From Halomonas ramblicola (lineage in GTDB: Bacteria > Pseudomonadota > Gammaproteobacteria > Pseudomonadales > Halomonadaceae): a stretch of 64,000 bases of DNA. The notes beneath the pieces were generated by a model, which saw only the letters and a program-made list of their open reading frames with translations, ran no database searches and was not told the DNA's origin. Where the stretch lies: positions 191,138 through 255,137 of the forward strand of contig NZ_JAUFPL010000017.1 in assembly GCF_030409215.1 (NCBI RefSeq), written 5' to 3'. Position 1 is the first letter of the stretch, and each line of letters starts with the position of its first letter. This document shows, piece after piece, positions 1 to 10,015 of the stretch. Position numbers and translations under genes: made by a program.

Positions 1-1455
1 CACCGAGGTGCCCTGGCTGTCCACCGCCACGGTCACCGGCATGTCCTCGACCTCGAACTCGTAGATGGCCTCCATGCCCAGGTCCTCGAAGCCCACCACA
101 CGCGACTTCTTGATCGCCTGGGCCACCAGGTAGGCGGAGCCGCCCACCGCCATCAGGTAGACCGCCCGGTTGTCGCGGATCGCCTCGATGGCCGCCTCGC
201 CGCGCTCGGCCTTGCCGACCATGCCCAGCAGGCCGGTCTCCTCGAGCATGGTGCGGGTGAACTTGTCCATGCGGGTCGCCGTGGTGGGACCGGCCGGGCC
301 GACCACCTCCTCGCGCACCGGATCCACCGGCCCCACGTAGTAGATGAAGCGCCCCTTCAGGTCCACCGGCAGCGGCTCGCCCTTGGCGATCATGTCGACC
401 ATGCGCTTGTGGGCGGCGTCGCGGCCGGTGAGCAACTTGCCGTTGAGCAGCAGCGTATCGCCGGGTTGCCAGGTGCGCACCTCCTCCGGGGTGACGCTAT
501 CGAGATCGACGCGCTTGGCGTTGTCGCCGGCCTCGCGAGTGATCTCCGGCCAGTCCTCGAGCCTGGGCGCCGGCAGCGTGGCCGGGCCGGTGCCATCGAG
601 GGTGAAGTGGGCGTGACGGGTGGCGGCACAGTTGGGGATGATGGCCACCGGCTTGTTGGCGGCGTGGGTCGGGTAGTCCTTGACCTTGATGTCGAGCACC
701 GTGGTCAGGCCGCCCAGGCCCTGGGCACCGATGCCGCTACAGTTGACCTTGTCGAACAGCTCGAGGCGCAGTTCCTCGGCGCGATTGTCAGCGCCACGCG
801 CCTGCAGTTCCTGGATGTCGATGGGGTCGAGCAGCGCCTCCTTGGCCAGCTCCATGGCCTTCTCGGCGGTGCCGCCGATGCCGATGCCCAGCATGCCGGG
901 CGGGCACCAGCCGGCGCCCATCCTGGGCAGCTGCTCCATCACCCAGTCGACCACGCTGTCGGAGGGGTTGAGCATGGCGAACTTGGACTTCGCCTCGCTG
1001 CCGCCGCCCTTGGCAGCGACATGCACCTCGACGTCGTCGCCGGGCACCAGCTTGTGATGGATCACCGCCGGGGTGTTGTCGCCGGTGTTCTGGCGGGCAC
1101 CATCGGGGTCGGCGAGCACCGAGGCACGCAGCACGTTGTCCGGCAGTTGGTAGGCGCGACGCACCCCCTCGTTGATCATGTCGTCGAGGCTCATGTCCGC
1201 CTCGAAACGCACGTTCATGCCGACGTGGACGAAGACCGTGACGATGCCCGTGTCCTGGCAGATCGGCCGATGACCCAGGGCGCACATCCGCGAGTTGATG
1301 AGGATCTGGGCGATGGCATCCCTGGCCGCCGGGTTCTCCTCGCGCTCGTAGGCCTCGGCCATGGCGTCGATGAAGTCCTTCGGATGGTAATAGGAGATGT
1401 ACTGCAGTGCATCGGCGACGCTCTGGATCAGGTCGTCCTGGCGGATCACGGTCAT
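1..1455 (-). CDS. fumA: Fumarate hydratase class I (3' end cut by window edge)
   Basis: Iron-sulfur fumarase of the TCA cycle, interconverting fumarate and malate in the cytosol. The first 485 codons are visible. The reading frame begins MTVIRQDDLIQSVADALQYI at an ATG preceded by AGGAG, and stays open to the window edge, about 20 residues short of the usual end of this ~505-residue family. Cysteines expected to bind the 4Fe-4S cluster lie at about C58 (SRMCALGHRPICQDTG), in GAGWCPPG and in IIPNCAATRHAHF. It follows uvrB by 212 bp on the same strand and has its own consensus -10 (TATAAT), so it is probably transcribed independently. E. coli FumA/FumB are the closest named relatives; which paralogue this is cannot be decided here. 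Confidence 0.93.
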   Translation of the reverse strand, partial: MTVIRQDDLIQSVADALQYISYYHPKDFIDAMAEAYEREENPAARDAIAQILINSRMCALGHRPICQDTGIVTVFVHVGMNVRFEADMSLDDMINEGVRRAYQLPDNVLRASVLADPDGARQNTGDNTPAVIHHKLVPGDDVEVHVAAKGGGSEAKSKFAMLNPSDSVVDWVMEQLPRMGAGWCPPGMLGIGIGGTAEKAMELAKEALLDPIDIQELQARGADNRAEELRLELFDKVNCSGIGAQGLGGLTTVLDIKVKDYPTHAANKPVAIIPNCAATRHAHFTLDGTGPATLPAPRLEDWPEITREAGDNAKRVDLDSVTPEEVRTWQPGDTLLLNGKLLTGRDAAHKRMVDMIAKGEPLPVDLKGRFIYYVGPVDPVREEVVGPAGPTTATRMDKFTRTMLEETGLLGMVGKAERGEAAIEAIRDNRAVYLMAVGGSAYLVAQAIKKSRVVGFEDLGMEAIYEFEVEDMPVTVAVDSQGTSV

Positions 1456-1538
1456 GGGCAAGGGGCTCCTTGGCGTTGTCGGCATGCCCGCTTCTGGCAC
1501 TATCCCCTGGCACGGGGCGGCGGGCTCGAACGCCCGGC

Positions 1539-1544
1539 ATTATA
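1539..1544 (-). promoter_or_regulatory. Candidate -10 element for the fumarase gene
   Basis: On the minus strand the sequence reads TATAAT, a perfect sigma-70 -10 box, 84 bp upstream of the fumarase ATG. The -35 position about 16 bp further upstream (TGTCGA) is a poor match, so an activator may be needed. This is prediction from motif alone. Confidence 0.45.
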
Positions 1545-1667
1545 CCCGATCACGCAGGTGTCGACATTGTCGTCACCGAGGGTTGGATCGGGATGCTTGG
1601 TTGCAGCAGAAAGATAACGGTATAAATCTTCCCAAGTCCTGGAAACGTCGGCGGAAGTCCAGACTCC

Positions 1668-3695
1668 CTAGGCCTCGCCCAGCGCCAGTTGCCGCTCCTT
1701 GAGCTCATGCAGCCGATCGCGCAGCCGCGCGGCCGCCTCGAACTCCAGGTTCTGGGCCGCCTCGAACATGGCGTCCTCGACCCGGGTCAGCTCCTTGTGC
1801 AGCTCCTCGGGGGACAGATCGGCCGGATCGTAGACGGCCTTGGGTTCGGCCACCTTGCGCTCGCCGCGGCGGCCCTTGCCCTTGCGCCCCGGGGCCTGGG
1901 CGGCCTCGAGGATGTCGGCCACCGAGCGGCTCACCGTCTGCGGGGTGATGCCGTGCTCCTCGTTGAAGGCGACCTGCTTGGCGCGCCGGCGCTCGGTCTC
2001 GTCGATGGCGCGGCGCATGGAGTCGGTGACCCGATCGGCATAGAGGATGGCCCGGCCGTGGGCGTTGCGCGCGGCCCGGCCGATGGTCTGGATCAACGAC
2101 CGCTCGTTGCGCAGGAAGCCCTCCTTGTCGGCGTCGAGGATGGCCACCAGCGACACCTCGGGGATGTCGAGCCCCTCGCGCAGCAGGTTGATGCCCACCA
2201 GGACGTCGAACTTGCCCAGGCGCAGGTCGCGGATGATCTCCACCCGCTCCACGGTGTCGATGTCGGAGTGCAGGTAGCGCACCCGCACGTCGTGCTCGTC
2301 GAGGTATTCGGTGAGATCCTCGGCCATGCGCTTGGTGAGCGTCGTCACCAGCACCCGCTCCCCCACCTCGGCACGCAGGCGGATCTCGGAGAGCAGGTCG
2401 TCCACCTGGGTGCCGGCGGGTCGCACCTGGATCTCCGGATCCACCAGGCCGGTGGGGCGCACCACCTGCTCCACCACCTGCCCGGCGTGCTCCGCCTCGT
2501 AGGGCCCCGGGGTGGCCGAGACGAAGATGGTCTGCGGGCTGATCGCCTCCCACTCCTCGAAGGTCATGGGGCGGTTGTCCAGCGCCGAGGGCAGCCGGAA
2601 GCCGTACTCCACCAGGGTCTCCTTGCGCGAGCGGTCGCCGCGGTACATGCCGCCCACCTGGGGCACGCTGACGTGGGACTCGTCGATGAACAGCAGGGCA
2701 TCGTCCGGGAGATAGTCGAAGAAGGTCGGCGGCGGCTCGCCGGGATTGCGTCCCGACAGGTAGCGGGAGTAGTTCTCGATGCCGTTGCAGTAGCCCAGCT
2801 CGAACATCATCTCGATGTCGTAGAGGGTGCGCTGCTCGAGGCGCTGGGCCTCGACCAGCTTGTCGTGCTTGCGCAGCCACTCGAGCCGCTCGGCCAGCTC
2901 GCCCTTGATGGCCTCGGCGGCCTCGAGAATGGTCCCGCGCGGCGTGACGTAGTGGGACTTGGGGTAGATGGTCATGCGCGGCACCTGGCCGCGCACCTCG
3001 CCGGTCAGCGGGTCGAAGAGGCGGATGGAGTCGATCTCGTCGTCGAACAGCTCGACGCGCACCGCCTCGTCCTCGGCATCCGCCGGGAAGACGTCGATGA
3101 CGTCGCCGCGCACGCGATAGGTGCCGCGGCGGAAGTCCGCCTCGTTGCGGGTGTACTGCAGCTCGGCCAGGCGCCGCAGCAGGGCGCGCTGGTCGATCAG
3201 TTCGCCGCGATTGAAGTGCAGGCGCATCTTCAGGTACTGGTCGGGGTCGCCCAGGCCGTAGATGGCCGACACCGAGACCACGATCAGGGCGTCGCGCCGC
3301 TCGAGCAGTGCCTTGGTGGCGGAGAGGCGCATCTGCTCGATGTGGTCGTTGATGGAGGCGTCCTTCTCGATGAAGGTGTCCGACGACGGCACGTACGCCT
3401 CGGGCTGGTAGTAGTCGTAGTAGGAGACGAAGTACTCCACGGCGTTGTCGGGGAAGAACGCCTTGAACTCGCCGTAGAGCTGCGCCGCCAGGGTCTTGTT
3501 GGGGGCCATGACGATGGTCGGCCGCTGCTGGCGCTCGACCACGTTGGCCATGGTGAAGGTCTTGCCCGAGCCGGTCACGCCGAGCAGCGTCTGGTGGGCC
3601 AGGCCGGACTCCAGCCCCGTTACCAGGCCATCGATGGCCTGGGGCTGGTCCCCGGCCGGCTGGAACTTGGCGGCGAGGCGGAAGGGCTTGCTCAT
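1668..3695 (-). CDS. uvrB: UvrABC excinuclease subunit B
   Basis: Damage-verifying helicase-like subunit of nucleotide excision repair; it is loaded by UvrA and then recruits UvrC. The 675-residue length fits the family. A Walker A motif GVTGSGKT lies at residues 39-46, and the tyrosine-rich beta-hairpin that clamps the DNA strand ([17 protein letters not shown]) at about 88-104. The helicase C-terminal half has the QTIGRAARN motif, and a UVR domain for UvrC contact ends the protein. It starts 12 bp after the OsmC gene, in what looks like a three-gene operon. I saw no LexA box directly upstream. Confidence 0.98.
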   Translation of the reverse strand: MSKPFRLAAKFQPAGDQPQAIDGLVTGLESGLAHQTLLGVTGSGKTFTMANVVERQQRPTIVMAPNKTLAAQLYGEFKAFFPDNAVEYFVSYYDYYQPEAYVPSSDTFIEKDASINDHIEQMRLSATKALLERRDALIVVSVSAIYGLGDPDQYLKMRLHFNRGELIDQRALLRRLAELQYTRNEADFRRGTYRVRGDVIDVFPADAEDEAVRVELFDDEIDSIRLFDPLTGEVRGQVPRMTIYPKSHYVTPRGTILEAAEAIKGELAERLEWLRKHDKLVEAQRLEQRTLYDIEMMFELGYCNGIENYSRYLSGRNPGEPPPTFFDYLPDDALLFIDESHVSVPQVGGMYRGDRSRKETLVEYGFRLPSALDNRPMTFEEWEAISPQTIFVSATPGPYEAEHAGQVVEQVVRPTGLVDPEIQVRPAGTQVDDLLSEIRLRAEVGERVLVTTLTKRMAEDLTEYLDEHDVRVRYLHSDIDTVERVEIIRDLRLGKFDVLVGINLLREGLDIPEVSLVAILDADKEGFLRNERSLIQTIGRAARNAHGRAILYADRVTDSMRRAIDETERRRAKQVAFNEEHGITPQTVSRSVADILEAAQAPGRKGKGRRGERKVAEPKAVYDPADLSPEELHKELTRVEDAMFEAAQNLEFEAAARLRDRLHELKERQLALGEA

Positions 3696-3707
3696 GGCGT
3701 CTCCGTA

Positions 3708-4124
3708 TCAGGCCTCGACGACGGTCCGGGTGGTGATCTCGACGGTCGAGACGGTCATCAAGCGGTGGATCGGGCACCTGTCGCTGATCTCCTCGAGGCG
3801 CGCCCGCTGCCCGGGATCCCCGATGCCGTGGAAGGTCATCTCCACCTCCAGCCGATAGGTGCCGCGGCGCTCCTCGCTGTCGTCGCGATGGACCCGCACG
3901 CTCACCCGCTCCAGCGGCCAGGCCTTGCGGCGGGCGTACATCATGGCGGTGATCGCCTTGCAGGCCCCCAGCGAGAGGTCGAAGTAGTCGTGGGGGTCGG
4001 GGGCGCTGTCCTCGCCGCCGAAGGCCTCGGGCACGTCGACGAAGAGATCCTCGAACCCATCCAGTTCGACCCGTTGCCGATAGATATGGTTGCGGAGACT
4101 GGTGACTTCAATGGTCTTCCTCAC
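3708..4124 (-). CDS. OsmC/Ohr-family protein
   Basis: A 138-residue member of the OsmC superfamily, thiol-dependent proteins that reduce organic peroxides or act as redox-active small proteins in the cytosol. The two expected cysteines are present: C55 in LSLGACKAIT and C117 in SDRCPIHR. The second motif is typical of the YhfA-like branch rather than classical Ohr. It lies between the 65-residue HMA-like protein and uvrB with 12-13 bp gaps, so the three are probably co-transcribed. The exact substrate cannot be told from sequence. Confidence 0.85.
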   Translation of the reverse strand: MRKTIEVTSLRNHIYRQRVELDGFEDLFVDVPEAFGGEDSAPDPHDYFDLSLGACKAITAMMYARRKAWPLERVSVRVHRDDSEERRGTYRLEVEMTFHGIGDPGQRARLEEISDRCPIHRLMTVSTVEITTRTVVEA

Positions 4125-4137
4125 GACGACTCCTCGC

Positions 4138-4335
4138 TCACTCGACCTCGATGGGCAGCTTCAGGGCCCGCACGGCCTGGATCAGGGTCTCGCGCCGCAC
4201 GCGCCCCTCCACGTCGGCGCCGTGGCGCCCCACCTCGACGCTGTCGACTCCGTCGAGCATCATCAGTGTCGTGGTGATACGGTTGATCTGATCGGCGTTC
4301 TCGACGCCCTTGAAACGCAGCGACTGCTGGGCCAT
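4138..4335 (-). CDS. Small heavy-metal-associated-fold protein lacking CXXC
   Basis: A 65-residue protein starting MAQQSLRFKGVENADQINRI. The pattern resembles the ferredoxin-like HMA fold (LRFKGVENADQINRITTTLMMLDGV, then a V-V strand and a final ALKLPIEVE), but the metal-binding CXXC is absent. A structural or protein-binding role therefore seems likelier than copper transfer. I chose the internal ATG because GAGGGAA sits correctly upstream and the longer N-terminus is unlike the fold. It is first in an apparent operon with osmC and uvrB. Confidence 0.7.
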   Translation of the reverse strand: MAQQSLRFKGVENADQINRITTTLMMLDGVDSVEVGRHGADVEGRVRRETLIQAVRALKLPIEVE

Positions 4336-4468
4336 CTCGGTTCCCTCGGCGGCATGACAGGACTGGCCGTCGAGTCTAGCATGGCGTCGCACCGGTCACA
4401 GCGGTTGCAATGCCGCCGTACCGCCCGCATTAGATCGACTATCCCCCAGAATACGACGAGGAGCCCCC

Positions 4469-5506
4469 ATGCACGACTGGATTACCGCCCAGGGCGGACG
4501 GCAGGAGGCCGAGTACCGGGTCGCCTTCGACACCCCCTCCCCCGCCCGCCAGGCCCTCGACGCCACGGCCATGGCCCCGCTGGTGCATATGGGCGTGCTC
4601 GACGTGGTCGGCCCCGATGCCGAGAAGTTCCTGCAGGGGCAGGCGAGTGCCCCGGCCAACCTGGCCGATGGCCACTTCGCCCCGCTCACCGTCTTCTGCA
4701 CCCCCAAGGGGCGCATGCTGGCCAACGCCCAACTGCTGCGGGTCGCCCCCGAGCGCTTCCGCCTGATCCTGCATCGCGGCCTGGTGGCAGGGCTGGCCGA
4801 GCACCTGGGCAAGTTCGCCGCCTTCTACAAGGCCGAGCTGACGCCCCGCGACGACCTGGCGCTGATCGGCCTGATCGGCCGCGAGGCGACGGCGCTGGCA
4901 GAGGTGCGGCTGGACATCGAGCCGCCCGCGACCTGGCACCAGGCCGGCGACGACGATACCCAGCTGCTGGCGCACCCCGGGCCGCGCCCCCGGCTGCTGG
5001 CCTGCCTGCCGGCGGAGCGCGCCGCCGCCCTGTGGTCACGGCTCGCCGAGCAGGCCACCCCGGTGGGCAACGCCGTCTGGGGCCTGCACGACATCCAGGC
5101 GGGCCTGGCCTGGCTGACCCCGGCCCACCGGGATGCCCTGCTGCCGCAGATGATCAACTGGGAGGCCCTGGGCGGCATCAGCTTCAAGAAGGGCTGCTAC
5201 ACCGGCCAGGAAGTCGTCGCACGGGCGCACTTCCGCGGCCAGGTGAAGCGGCGCCTGATGCGTGCCCAGCTCGACGGCGGCCTGCTGCCCGAGCTCGGCA
5301 GCCCCGTGGAGGACGAGAACGGCAAGGCGGTGGGCGAGGTGCTGGCCGCCGAGCTGGATGCCTACGACGAGGCCGAGATCCTGGCCGTGGTCAGCACCAA
5401 GGAGGACCTCGGGCCGCTGCGGGTGGCCGGCCAGCGACTCAAGCAGCTGAAGCTGCCCTACCCCGTCGAGCGGCTGGATCCGGAGAGCCTGGCGGCCAGG
5501 GACTGA
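4469..5506 (+). CDS. ygfZ: Folate-dependent Fe-S maintenance protein YgfZ
   Basis: Tetrahydrofolate-binding GcvT-like protein that helps maintain certain iron-sulfur enzymes. The family signature KGCYTGQEVVAR is at residues 241-252 with the essential cysteine at C243. Length is 345 residues. It is transcribed divergently from the HMA-osmC-uvrB operon across about 130 bp, and ends 12 bp from the convergent tatD-like gene. The start has a GACGAGGAG ribosome binding site. Confidence 0.93.
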   Translation: MHDWITAQGGRQEAEYRVAFDTPSPARQALDATAMAPLVHMGVLDVVGPDAEKFLQGQASAPANLADGHFAPLTVFCTPKGRMLANAQLLRVAPERFRLILHRGLVAGLAEHLGKFAAFYKAELTPRDDLALIGLIGREATALAEVRLDIEPPATWHQAGDDDTQLLAHPGPRPRLLACLPAERAAALWSRLAEQATPVGNAVWGLHDIQAGLAWLTPAHRDALLPQMINWEALGGISFKKGCYTGQEVVARAHFRGQVKRRLMRAQLDGGLLPELGSPVEDENGKAVGEVLAAELDAYDEAEILAVVSTKEDLGPLRVAGQRLKQLKLPYPVERLDPESLAARD

Positions 5507-5518
5507 CCGCGGCGCGGA

Positions 5519-6280
5519 TCAGCCCAGCCGGAAGAGCCGGCGTGCGGTGGCGCTGCTGCAGGCCGCCACCTCGGCCTCGCCCTGGTCGCGCAGCGCCGCC
5601 ACCACCCGACACACCTCGATGAGCCGCGCCGGCTCGTTGCGCTCGCCCCGGTGGCCGGCCGGTGGCATGTCGGGGCTGTCGGTCTCCAGCACATAGCCCT
5701 CGTCGGGCAGGCTCGCCACGGCCCGGTGCAGGCGCCGGGCCCGCTCATGGGTCGGCGCTCCGCCCAGGCCGACGACGAAGCCCAGGTCGAGGAACTTCCG
5801 CGCCTGCTCGGGGGAGCCGGCGAAGGCGTGGATCAGCCCGCCCACCGGCAGGTCGAGCTCCCTCAGGCGCCTGGCCACTCGGTCATTGGCGCGCACGCAG
5901 TGGATCACCACCGGCAAGCGGCGTGCCTTGGCGATCCTCAGCTGGGCGTCGAAGAGGGACCACTGGGCGTCCAGGGTGTCGGCGAAGCGCGCATCGATGC
6001 CGCACTCCCCCACCGCCACCGCCTCGGGATGGGCGTCCAGCGCCCGCGCCAGGGCCTCGACATCCCCCTCGGCATGCGCATCCATGAAACAGGGATGCAG
6101 GCCCAGGCAGATAGCGACGTCCTCCCGCTCGCCCAGCGCCAGCACATCGGGCCAGCGGGTCCGGGTGGTGCCGGGAACCACGAAATGCCCGACGCCCGCC
6201 GCCCGGGCCCGCGCGAACACCGCCTCACGGTCGGCATCGAAGTCAGGTAAATCCAGATGGCAGTGGGCGTCGATCAACAT
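5519..6280 (-). CDS. TatD-family metal-dependent DNase
   Basis: A 253-residue hydrolase of the TatD amidohydrolase fold. The N-terminal metal ligands are in MLIDAHCHLD (H6, H8). Further ligands appear in VGECGID (Glu), VIHCVRAND (His), IHAFAGS (His) and LETDSPD (Asp). This is compatible with 3'-5' exonuclease/DNase activity, as in YcfH/YjjV/TatD. The start is placed at MLIDAHC, preceded by GGAG; a longer reading frame upstream runs through a dispersed repeat and is not credible as protein. The paralogue cannot be named safely. Confidence 0.88.
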   Translation of the reverse strand: MLIDAHCHLDLPDFDADREAVFARARAAGVGHFVVPGTTRTRWPDVLALGEREDVAICLGLHPCFMDAHAEGDVEALARALDAHPEAVAVGECGIDARFADTLDAQWSLFDAQLRIAKARRLPVVIHCVRANDRVARRLRELDLPVGGLIHAFAGSPEQARKFLDLGFVVGLGGAPTHERARRLHRAVASLPDEGYVLETDSPDMPPAGHRGERNEPARLIEVCRVVAALRDQGEAEVAACSSATARRLFRLG

Positions 6281-6320
6281 CGGCAGCTTCTCCGCTGGCA
6301 GGCTTCGAGTCGCGGCTTTC

Positions 6321-6420
6321 CCGGCGACAGCCCTTCGCGGAGGCGCTGTGAATCCCTCCCTGGACGCTACCGATGCCATCCCTGGCATAGGACCTCCGCT
6401 TCGGGCTATCCCCGGCGCCG
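6321..6420 (-). repeat. Structured 100-bp intergenic repeat, copy A
   Basis: Read on the minus strand, this is about 85% identical to 18310-18409 (plus strand), and both copies are 100 bp. The ends form a long imperfect inverted repeat. A small inner hairpin ATGCCA-GGGA-TGGCAT lies near the left third. Several stem differences between the copies are compensated on the opposite arm. It fills the gap between prfC and the TatD gene, just upstream of the latter. Confidence 0.8.
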
Positions 6421-6450
6421 CTTGGGGCGGCACCATCCTGCTAGGCGCTC

Positions 6451-8040
6451 TTAATGCTCTCGGGTCGGCTGGAAGCGGACCTCCGGCCAGCGCTCCTGGG
6501 TCATCTGCAGGTTCACACGCGTGGGGGCGATATAGGTCAGGTAGCCACCGCCGTCCAGGGCCAGGTTGGCGCTGGCCTTGCGCTTGAACTCGTCGAGTTT
6601 CTTGGCGTCGTCGCAGTAGACCCAGCGGGCGGTCTGGACGTTCACCCCCTCGTAGACGGCGTCGACCTTGTATTCCTCCTTGAGGCGATGGGCCACCACG
6701 TCGAACTGCAGGGTGCCCACGGCGCCGAGGATCAGGTCGTTGTTGTCCAGGGGCATGAACACCTGGGTGGCGCCCTCCTCGGAGAGCTGCTGCAGGCCCT
6801 TCTGCAGCGCCTTCATCCTCAGCGGATCCTTGAGGCGCACGCGCTTGAACAGCTCCGGGGCGAAGTGCGGGATGCCGGTGAAGCGCATGTCCTCGCCCTG
6901 GGTGAAGGTGTCGCCTATCTGGATAGTGCCGTGGTTGTGCAGGCCGATGATGTCGCCGGGCCAGGCCTCCTCGACGTGGGCGCGATCCGAGGCCATGAAG
7001 GTCAAGGCATCGGCGATCTTGACGTCCTTGCCGATGCGCACGTGACGCATCTTCATGTTCTTCTCGTACTTGCCCGAGCAGACCCGGAGGAAGGCGATGC
7101 GGTCGCGGTGGTTGGGATCCATATTGGCCTGGATCTTGAATACGAAGCCGGTGAAACAGCCGTCCGCGGCCTCGACGCTGCGGGTGTCGGTCTCGCGAGG
7201 CTGGGGCGGCGGGGCGTATTCGACGAAGCCGTCGAGCATCTCGCGCACCCCGAAGTTGCCCATGGCGGTGCCGAAGTAGACCGGGGTCAGCTCACCGCGC
7301 AGGTAGGCCTCGTGGTCGAATTCGTGTGAGGCGCCGCGCACCAGTTCCACCTCCATCCGCAGCTCCTCGGCCTGCTCATCGCCGAGCACCGCGTCCACCT
7401 CGGGGTTGTCGAGTCCCTCGATGCGGCGATCCTCGGGGATGCGGCTGCCCTGGCCCTGGGTGTAGAGGTGGACGGTGTCGTTGTAGAGGTGGTAGACCCC
7501 CTTGAAGTGACGCCCCATGCCGATCGGCCAGGTCATGGGCGCACACTGAATGTCGAGCACCTCCTCGACCTCATCCATCACCTCGATGGGATCGCGGATG
7601 TCGCGGTCCATCTTGTTGACGAAGGTGAGGATCGGCGTGGTGCGCAGGCGGCACACCTCCATCAGCTTGATGGTCCGCGCCTCGACGCCCTTGGCACCGT
7701 CGATCACCATCAACGCCGAGTCCACCGCGGTCAGGGTGCGGTAGGTGTCCTCGGAGAAGTCCTCGTGGCCGGGGGTGTCGAGCAGGTTGACGATACGCCC
7801 GCCGTAGGGGAACTGCATCACCGAGGTGGTCACCGAGATGCCGCGCTCCTGCTCCATCTTCATCCAGTCGGAAGTGGCGTGGCGGTCGTCGCGCTTGCTC
7901 TTCACCGAGCCGGCCAGCTGGATGGCGTTGCCGAACAGCAGCATCTTCTCGGTGATGGTGGTCTTGCCCGCGTCGGGGTGCGAAATGATCGCGAAGGTCC
8001 TGCGCAGCCCGACTTCGCGGGCCAGGGTGGCGTCTGACAT
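6451..8040 (-). CDS. prfC: Peptide chain release factor 3 (RF3)
   Basis: GTPase that recycles RF1/RF2 from the ribosome after termination. The 529-residue length equals that of E. coli RF3. The G1 loop HPDAGKTT is at about 21-28, and G3 (DTPGHEDF) and G4 (NKMDRD) follow. The start is [20 protein letters not shown], because the longer upstream extension is low-complexity and shadows the opposite-strand gene. It is transcribed divergently from the regB-like gene with a 133-bp gap. Confidence 0.97.
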   Translation of the reverse strand: MSDATLAREVGLRRTFAIISHPDAGKTTITEKMLLFGNAIQLAGSVKSKRDDRHATSDWMKMEQERGISVTTSVMQFPYGGRIVNLLDTPGHEDFSEDTYRTLTAVDSALMVIDGAKGVEARTIKLMEVCRLRTTPILTFVNKMDRDIRDPIEVMDEVEEVLDIQCAPMTWPIGMGRHFKGVYHLYNDTVHLYTQGQGSRIPEDRRIEGLDNPEVDAVLGDEQAEELRMEVELVRGASHEFDHEAYLRGELTPVYFGTAMGNFGVREMLDGFVEYAPPPQPRETDTRSVEAADGCFTGFVFKIQANMDPNHRDRIAFLRVCSGKYEKNMKMRHVRIGKDVKIADALTFMASDRAHVEEAWPGDIIGLHNHGTIQIGDTFTQGEDMRFTGIPHFAPELFKRVRLKDPLRMKALQKGLQQLSEEGATQVFMPLDNNDLILGAVGTLQFDVVAHRLKEEYKVDAVYEGVNVQTARWVYCDDAKKLDEFKRKASANLALDGGGYLTYIAPTRVNLQMTQERWPEVRFQPTREH

Positions 8041-8173
8041 CGATGGAGGATTCGTCTTCGTGGCACCGCGAAGGTGCGTGAATGGAGGCCGGAACGGCGA
8101 TGGCCGGCATTCTACGCCGTCGCGGGAGCGAAATGTAGGGCGTATCATGTCGGCGCAGTGTCGAGGAGTCTCC

Positions 8174-9448
8174 ATGCCCATCACCCAGCCCCTGCCGCTC
8201 TCCACCCCCAACCGCAACCTGGTGCGCCTGACCATCGTGCGCGGCATCACCTGGACCGGCTTCCTGGTCGGCATCATCGTCGGCGTCGAGCTGCTGCACT
8301 TCGAGCTGGCCGTGGGCGCGGTGATCGGCGTCATCCTGGCCATGGCGCTGATCAACCTGGGTACCTGGTGGCGGCTGGGGCGCTACCGCGCGGTCAACCA
8401 CGAGGAGTACCTGGCCCACCTGCTGGCCGACGTGGCCGGCCTGACGCTGCTGTTCTACTTCACCGGCGGCGCCAGCAACCCCTTCATCACCTACTACCTG
8501 GTACCGGTGACCATCGCCGCCGCCACCCTGCCCTGGCGCTACGCCTGGATCATCGCCGGCACCTCGATGCTCGCCTACTCGGGCCTGATGCTGTTCCACC
8601 ACCCGGTGCCGCAGTTCGGCCAGGGCCACCAGGCCGGCCTGCCCTTCAACCTGCACGTGCTGGGCATGTGGCTGAACTTCGCGCTCTCGGCGGGCCTGGT
8701 GACCTTCTTCATCTACAAGATGGCCCACGCCCTGCGCAGCCGGGAACAGTCGCTGTCGCGCACCCGCGAGGCGGCGCTGCGCAACGAGCAGGTGCTGGCC
8801 GTGGCCACCCAGGCCGCCGGCACCGCCCACGAGCTGGGCACGCCGCTCTCCACCATGGCCGTGCTGCTCGCCGAGATGCGCGACGAGGCCAGGGGCAACC
8901 CCACGCTCGAGAAGGACCTGTCGCTGCTGCGCCAGCAGGTGGAGACCTGCAAGACGCGCCTGCAGCAGCTGGTGGAGAGCGCCGACCGCCGGCGCATCGG
9001 CGAGCCCCAGGTGCGCGACGCCGAGGCCTGGCTGAGATCCCTGGTGCAGCGCTGGCTGGTACTGCGCCCGGACGTCAGTCATCGGCTCGAGGTGGCCGAG
9101 CGCCGCGGCCGGCCCTGGCTGTCGGTGGACACCACCCTGGAACAGGCGCTGACCAACCTGCTCAACAACGCCGCCGACGCCAACCCCGACGACATCGTGA
9201 TCAGCCTCGACTGGCACGACGCCGAGGTGGTCATCGACATCCGCGACCACGGCCCCGGGGTGGCACTGTCCATCGCCGACCAGCTCGGCGAGACCTTCGT
9301 CTCCACCAAGAGCAAGGGGCTGGGCATCGGCCTCTTCCTGACCCACGCCACCATCAACCGTTTCGGCGGCGGGGTCAGCCTGTACAATCATCCCGAGGGC
9401 GGCACCCTGACCGAAGTGGTCCTGCCGCTCGGCCCGCCCGGGGCCTGA
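8174..9448 (+). CDS. regB: Redox-sensing histidine kinase, RegB/PrrB/RoxS type
   Basis: A 424-residue membrane sensor kinase with about six N-terminal membrane segments. It carries the quinone-binding heptapeptide GGASNPF at 98-104, typical of RegB/PrrB/ActS. The phosphorylated histidine is H219 in [13 protein letters not shown]259 ([10 protein letters not shown]) sits where RegB has its redox-active cysteine. N, G1 and G2 boxes follow (NLLNNAADA at 328-336, [14 protein letters not shown]). The response regulator gene begins 23 bp downstream. Expected role: sensing the quinone-pool redox state and controlling respiratory or energy genes. GAGGAG precedes the chosen ATG. Confidence 0.9.
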   Translation: MPITQPLPLSTPNRNLVRLTIVRGITWTGFLVGIIVGVELLHFELAVGAVIGVILAMALINLGTWWRLGRYRAVNHEEYLAHLLADVAGLTLLFYFTGGASNPFITYYLVPVTIAAATLPWRYAWIIAGTSMLAYSGLMLFHHPVPQFGQGHQAGLPFNLHVLGMWLNFALSAGLVTFFIYKMAHALRSREQSLSRTREAALRNEQVLAVATQAAGTAHELGTPLSTMAVLLAEMRDEARGNPTLEKDLSLLRQQVETCKTRLQQLVESADRRRIGEPQVRDAEAWLRSLVQRWLVLRPDVSHRLEVAERRGRPWLSVDTTLEQALTNLLNNAADANPDDIVISLDWHDAEVVIDIRDHGPGVALSIADQLGETFVSTKSKGLGIGLFLTHATINRFGGGVSLYNHPEGGTLTEVVLPLGPPGA

Positions 9449-9471
9449 GCCCCGCCGCACGCGAGGACGCC

Positions 9472-10011
9472 ATGCAAGAGACACCCGAACGCCTGCTGAT
9501 CATCGACGACGACGAGATGTTCTGCCACGTCCTGGACCGCGCCATGGCGCGACGCGGCTTCGAGGTGCTGGTGGCCCATGACGCCCAGCAGGCCCTCTCG
9601 CTGGCCCGCCGGCACCGCCCGGCCCTGGCGACCCTGGACCTCAAGCTGGAGAACGAGTCGGGCCTCAAGCTGCTGCCGGAGTTGCTGGAAGCCGTGCCGA
9701 CCTGCCGGGTGGTGGTGCTGACCGGCTACTCGAGCATCGCCACCGCCGTGGAGGCGATCAAGCTGGGGGCGGTCAACTACCTGTGCAAGCCCGCCGACGC
9801 CGACGAGGTGCTGGCCGCCTTCCACAAGGAGGCCGGCGACCCGGAGACCGAGGTGGCCGAGCAGCCGCCCTCCATCAACCGCATCGCCTGGGAGCACATC
9901 CAGAAGGTGCTGCAGGAGCACGACGGCAACATCTCGGCCACCGCCCGCGCGCTCGGCATGCACCGCCGCACCCTGCAGCGCAAGCTGCAGAAGCGGCCGG
10001 TGCGGCGCTGA
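9472..10011 (+). CDS. regA: Response regulator, RegA/PrrA/RoxR type
   Basis: A 179-residue regulator partnered with the adjacent RegB-like kinase. The receiver domain has acidic residues IDDDE near the start, phospho-acceptor D56 (ATLDLKLEN), the T in VVLTGYSS and the K in LCKPAD. A short linker containing prolines leads to a Fis-type helix-turn-helix (NISATARALGMHRRTLQRKL) at the C-terminus, the RegA signature. There is no AAA+ domain, so it is not sigma-54 dependent. GAGGACGCC precedes the ATG. Confidence 0.92.
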   Translation: MQETPERLLIIDDDEMFCHVLDRAMARRGFEVLVAHDAQQALSLARRHRPALATLDLKLENESGLKLLPELLEAVPTCRVVVLTGYSSIATAVEAIKLGAVNYLCKPADADEVLAAFHKEAGDPETEVAEQPPSINRIAWEHIQKVLQEHDGNISATARALGMHRRTLQRKLQKRPVRR

Positions 10012-10015
10012 TCCA

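Noticed and set aside
1689..4277. Very long open frame opposite uvrB and osmC (over 800 codons), and many similar antisense frames elsewhere
   Set aside because: Expected shadow of codon bias in GC-rich genes; composition is Gly/Ala/His/Val-rich with no domain, and the opposite strand holds a clear conserved gene.
6281..6436. N-terminal extension of the TatD protein
   Set aside because: The extension runs through the 100-bp structured repeat; the conserved start MLIDAHCH with GGAG upstream is preferred.
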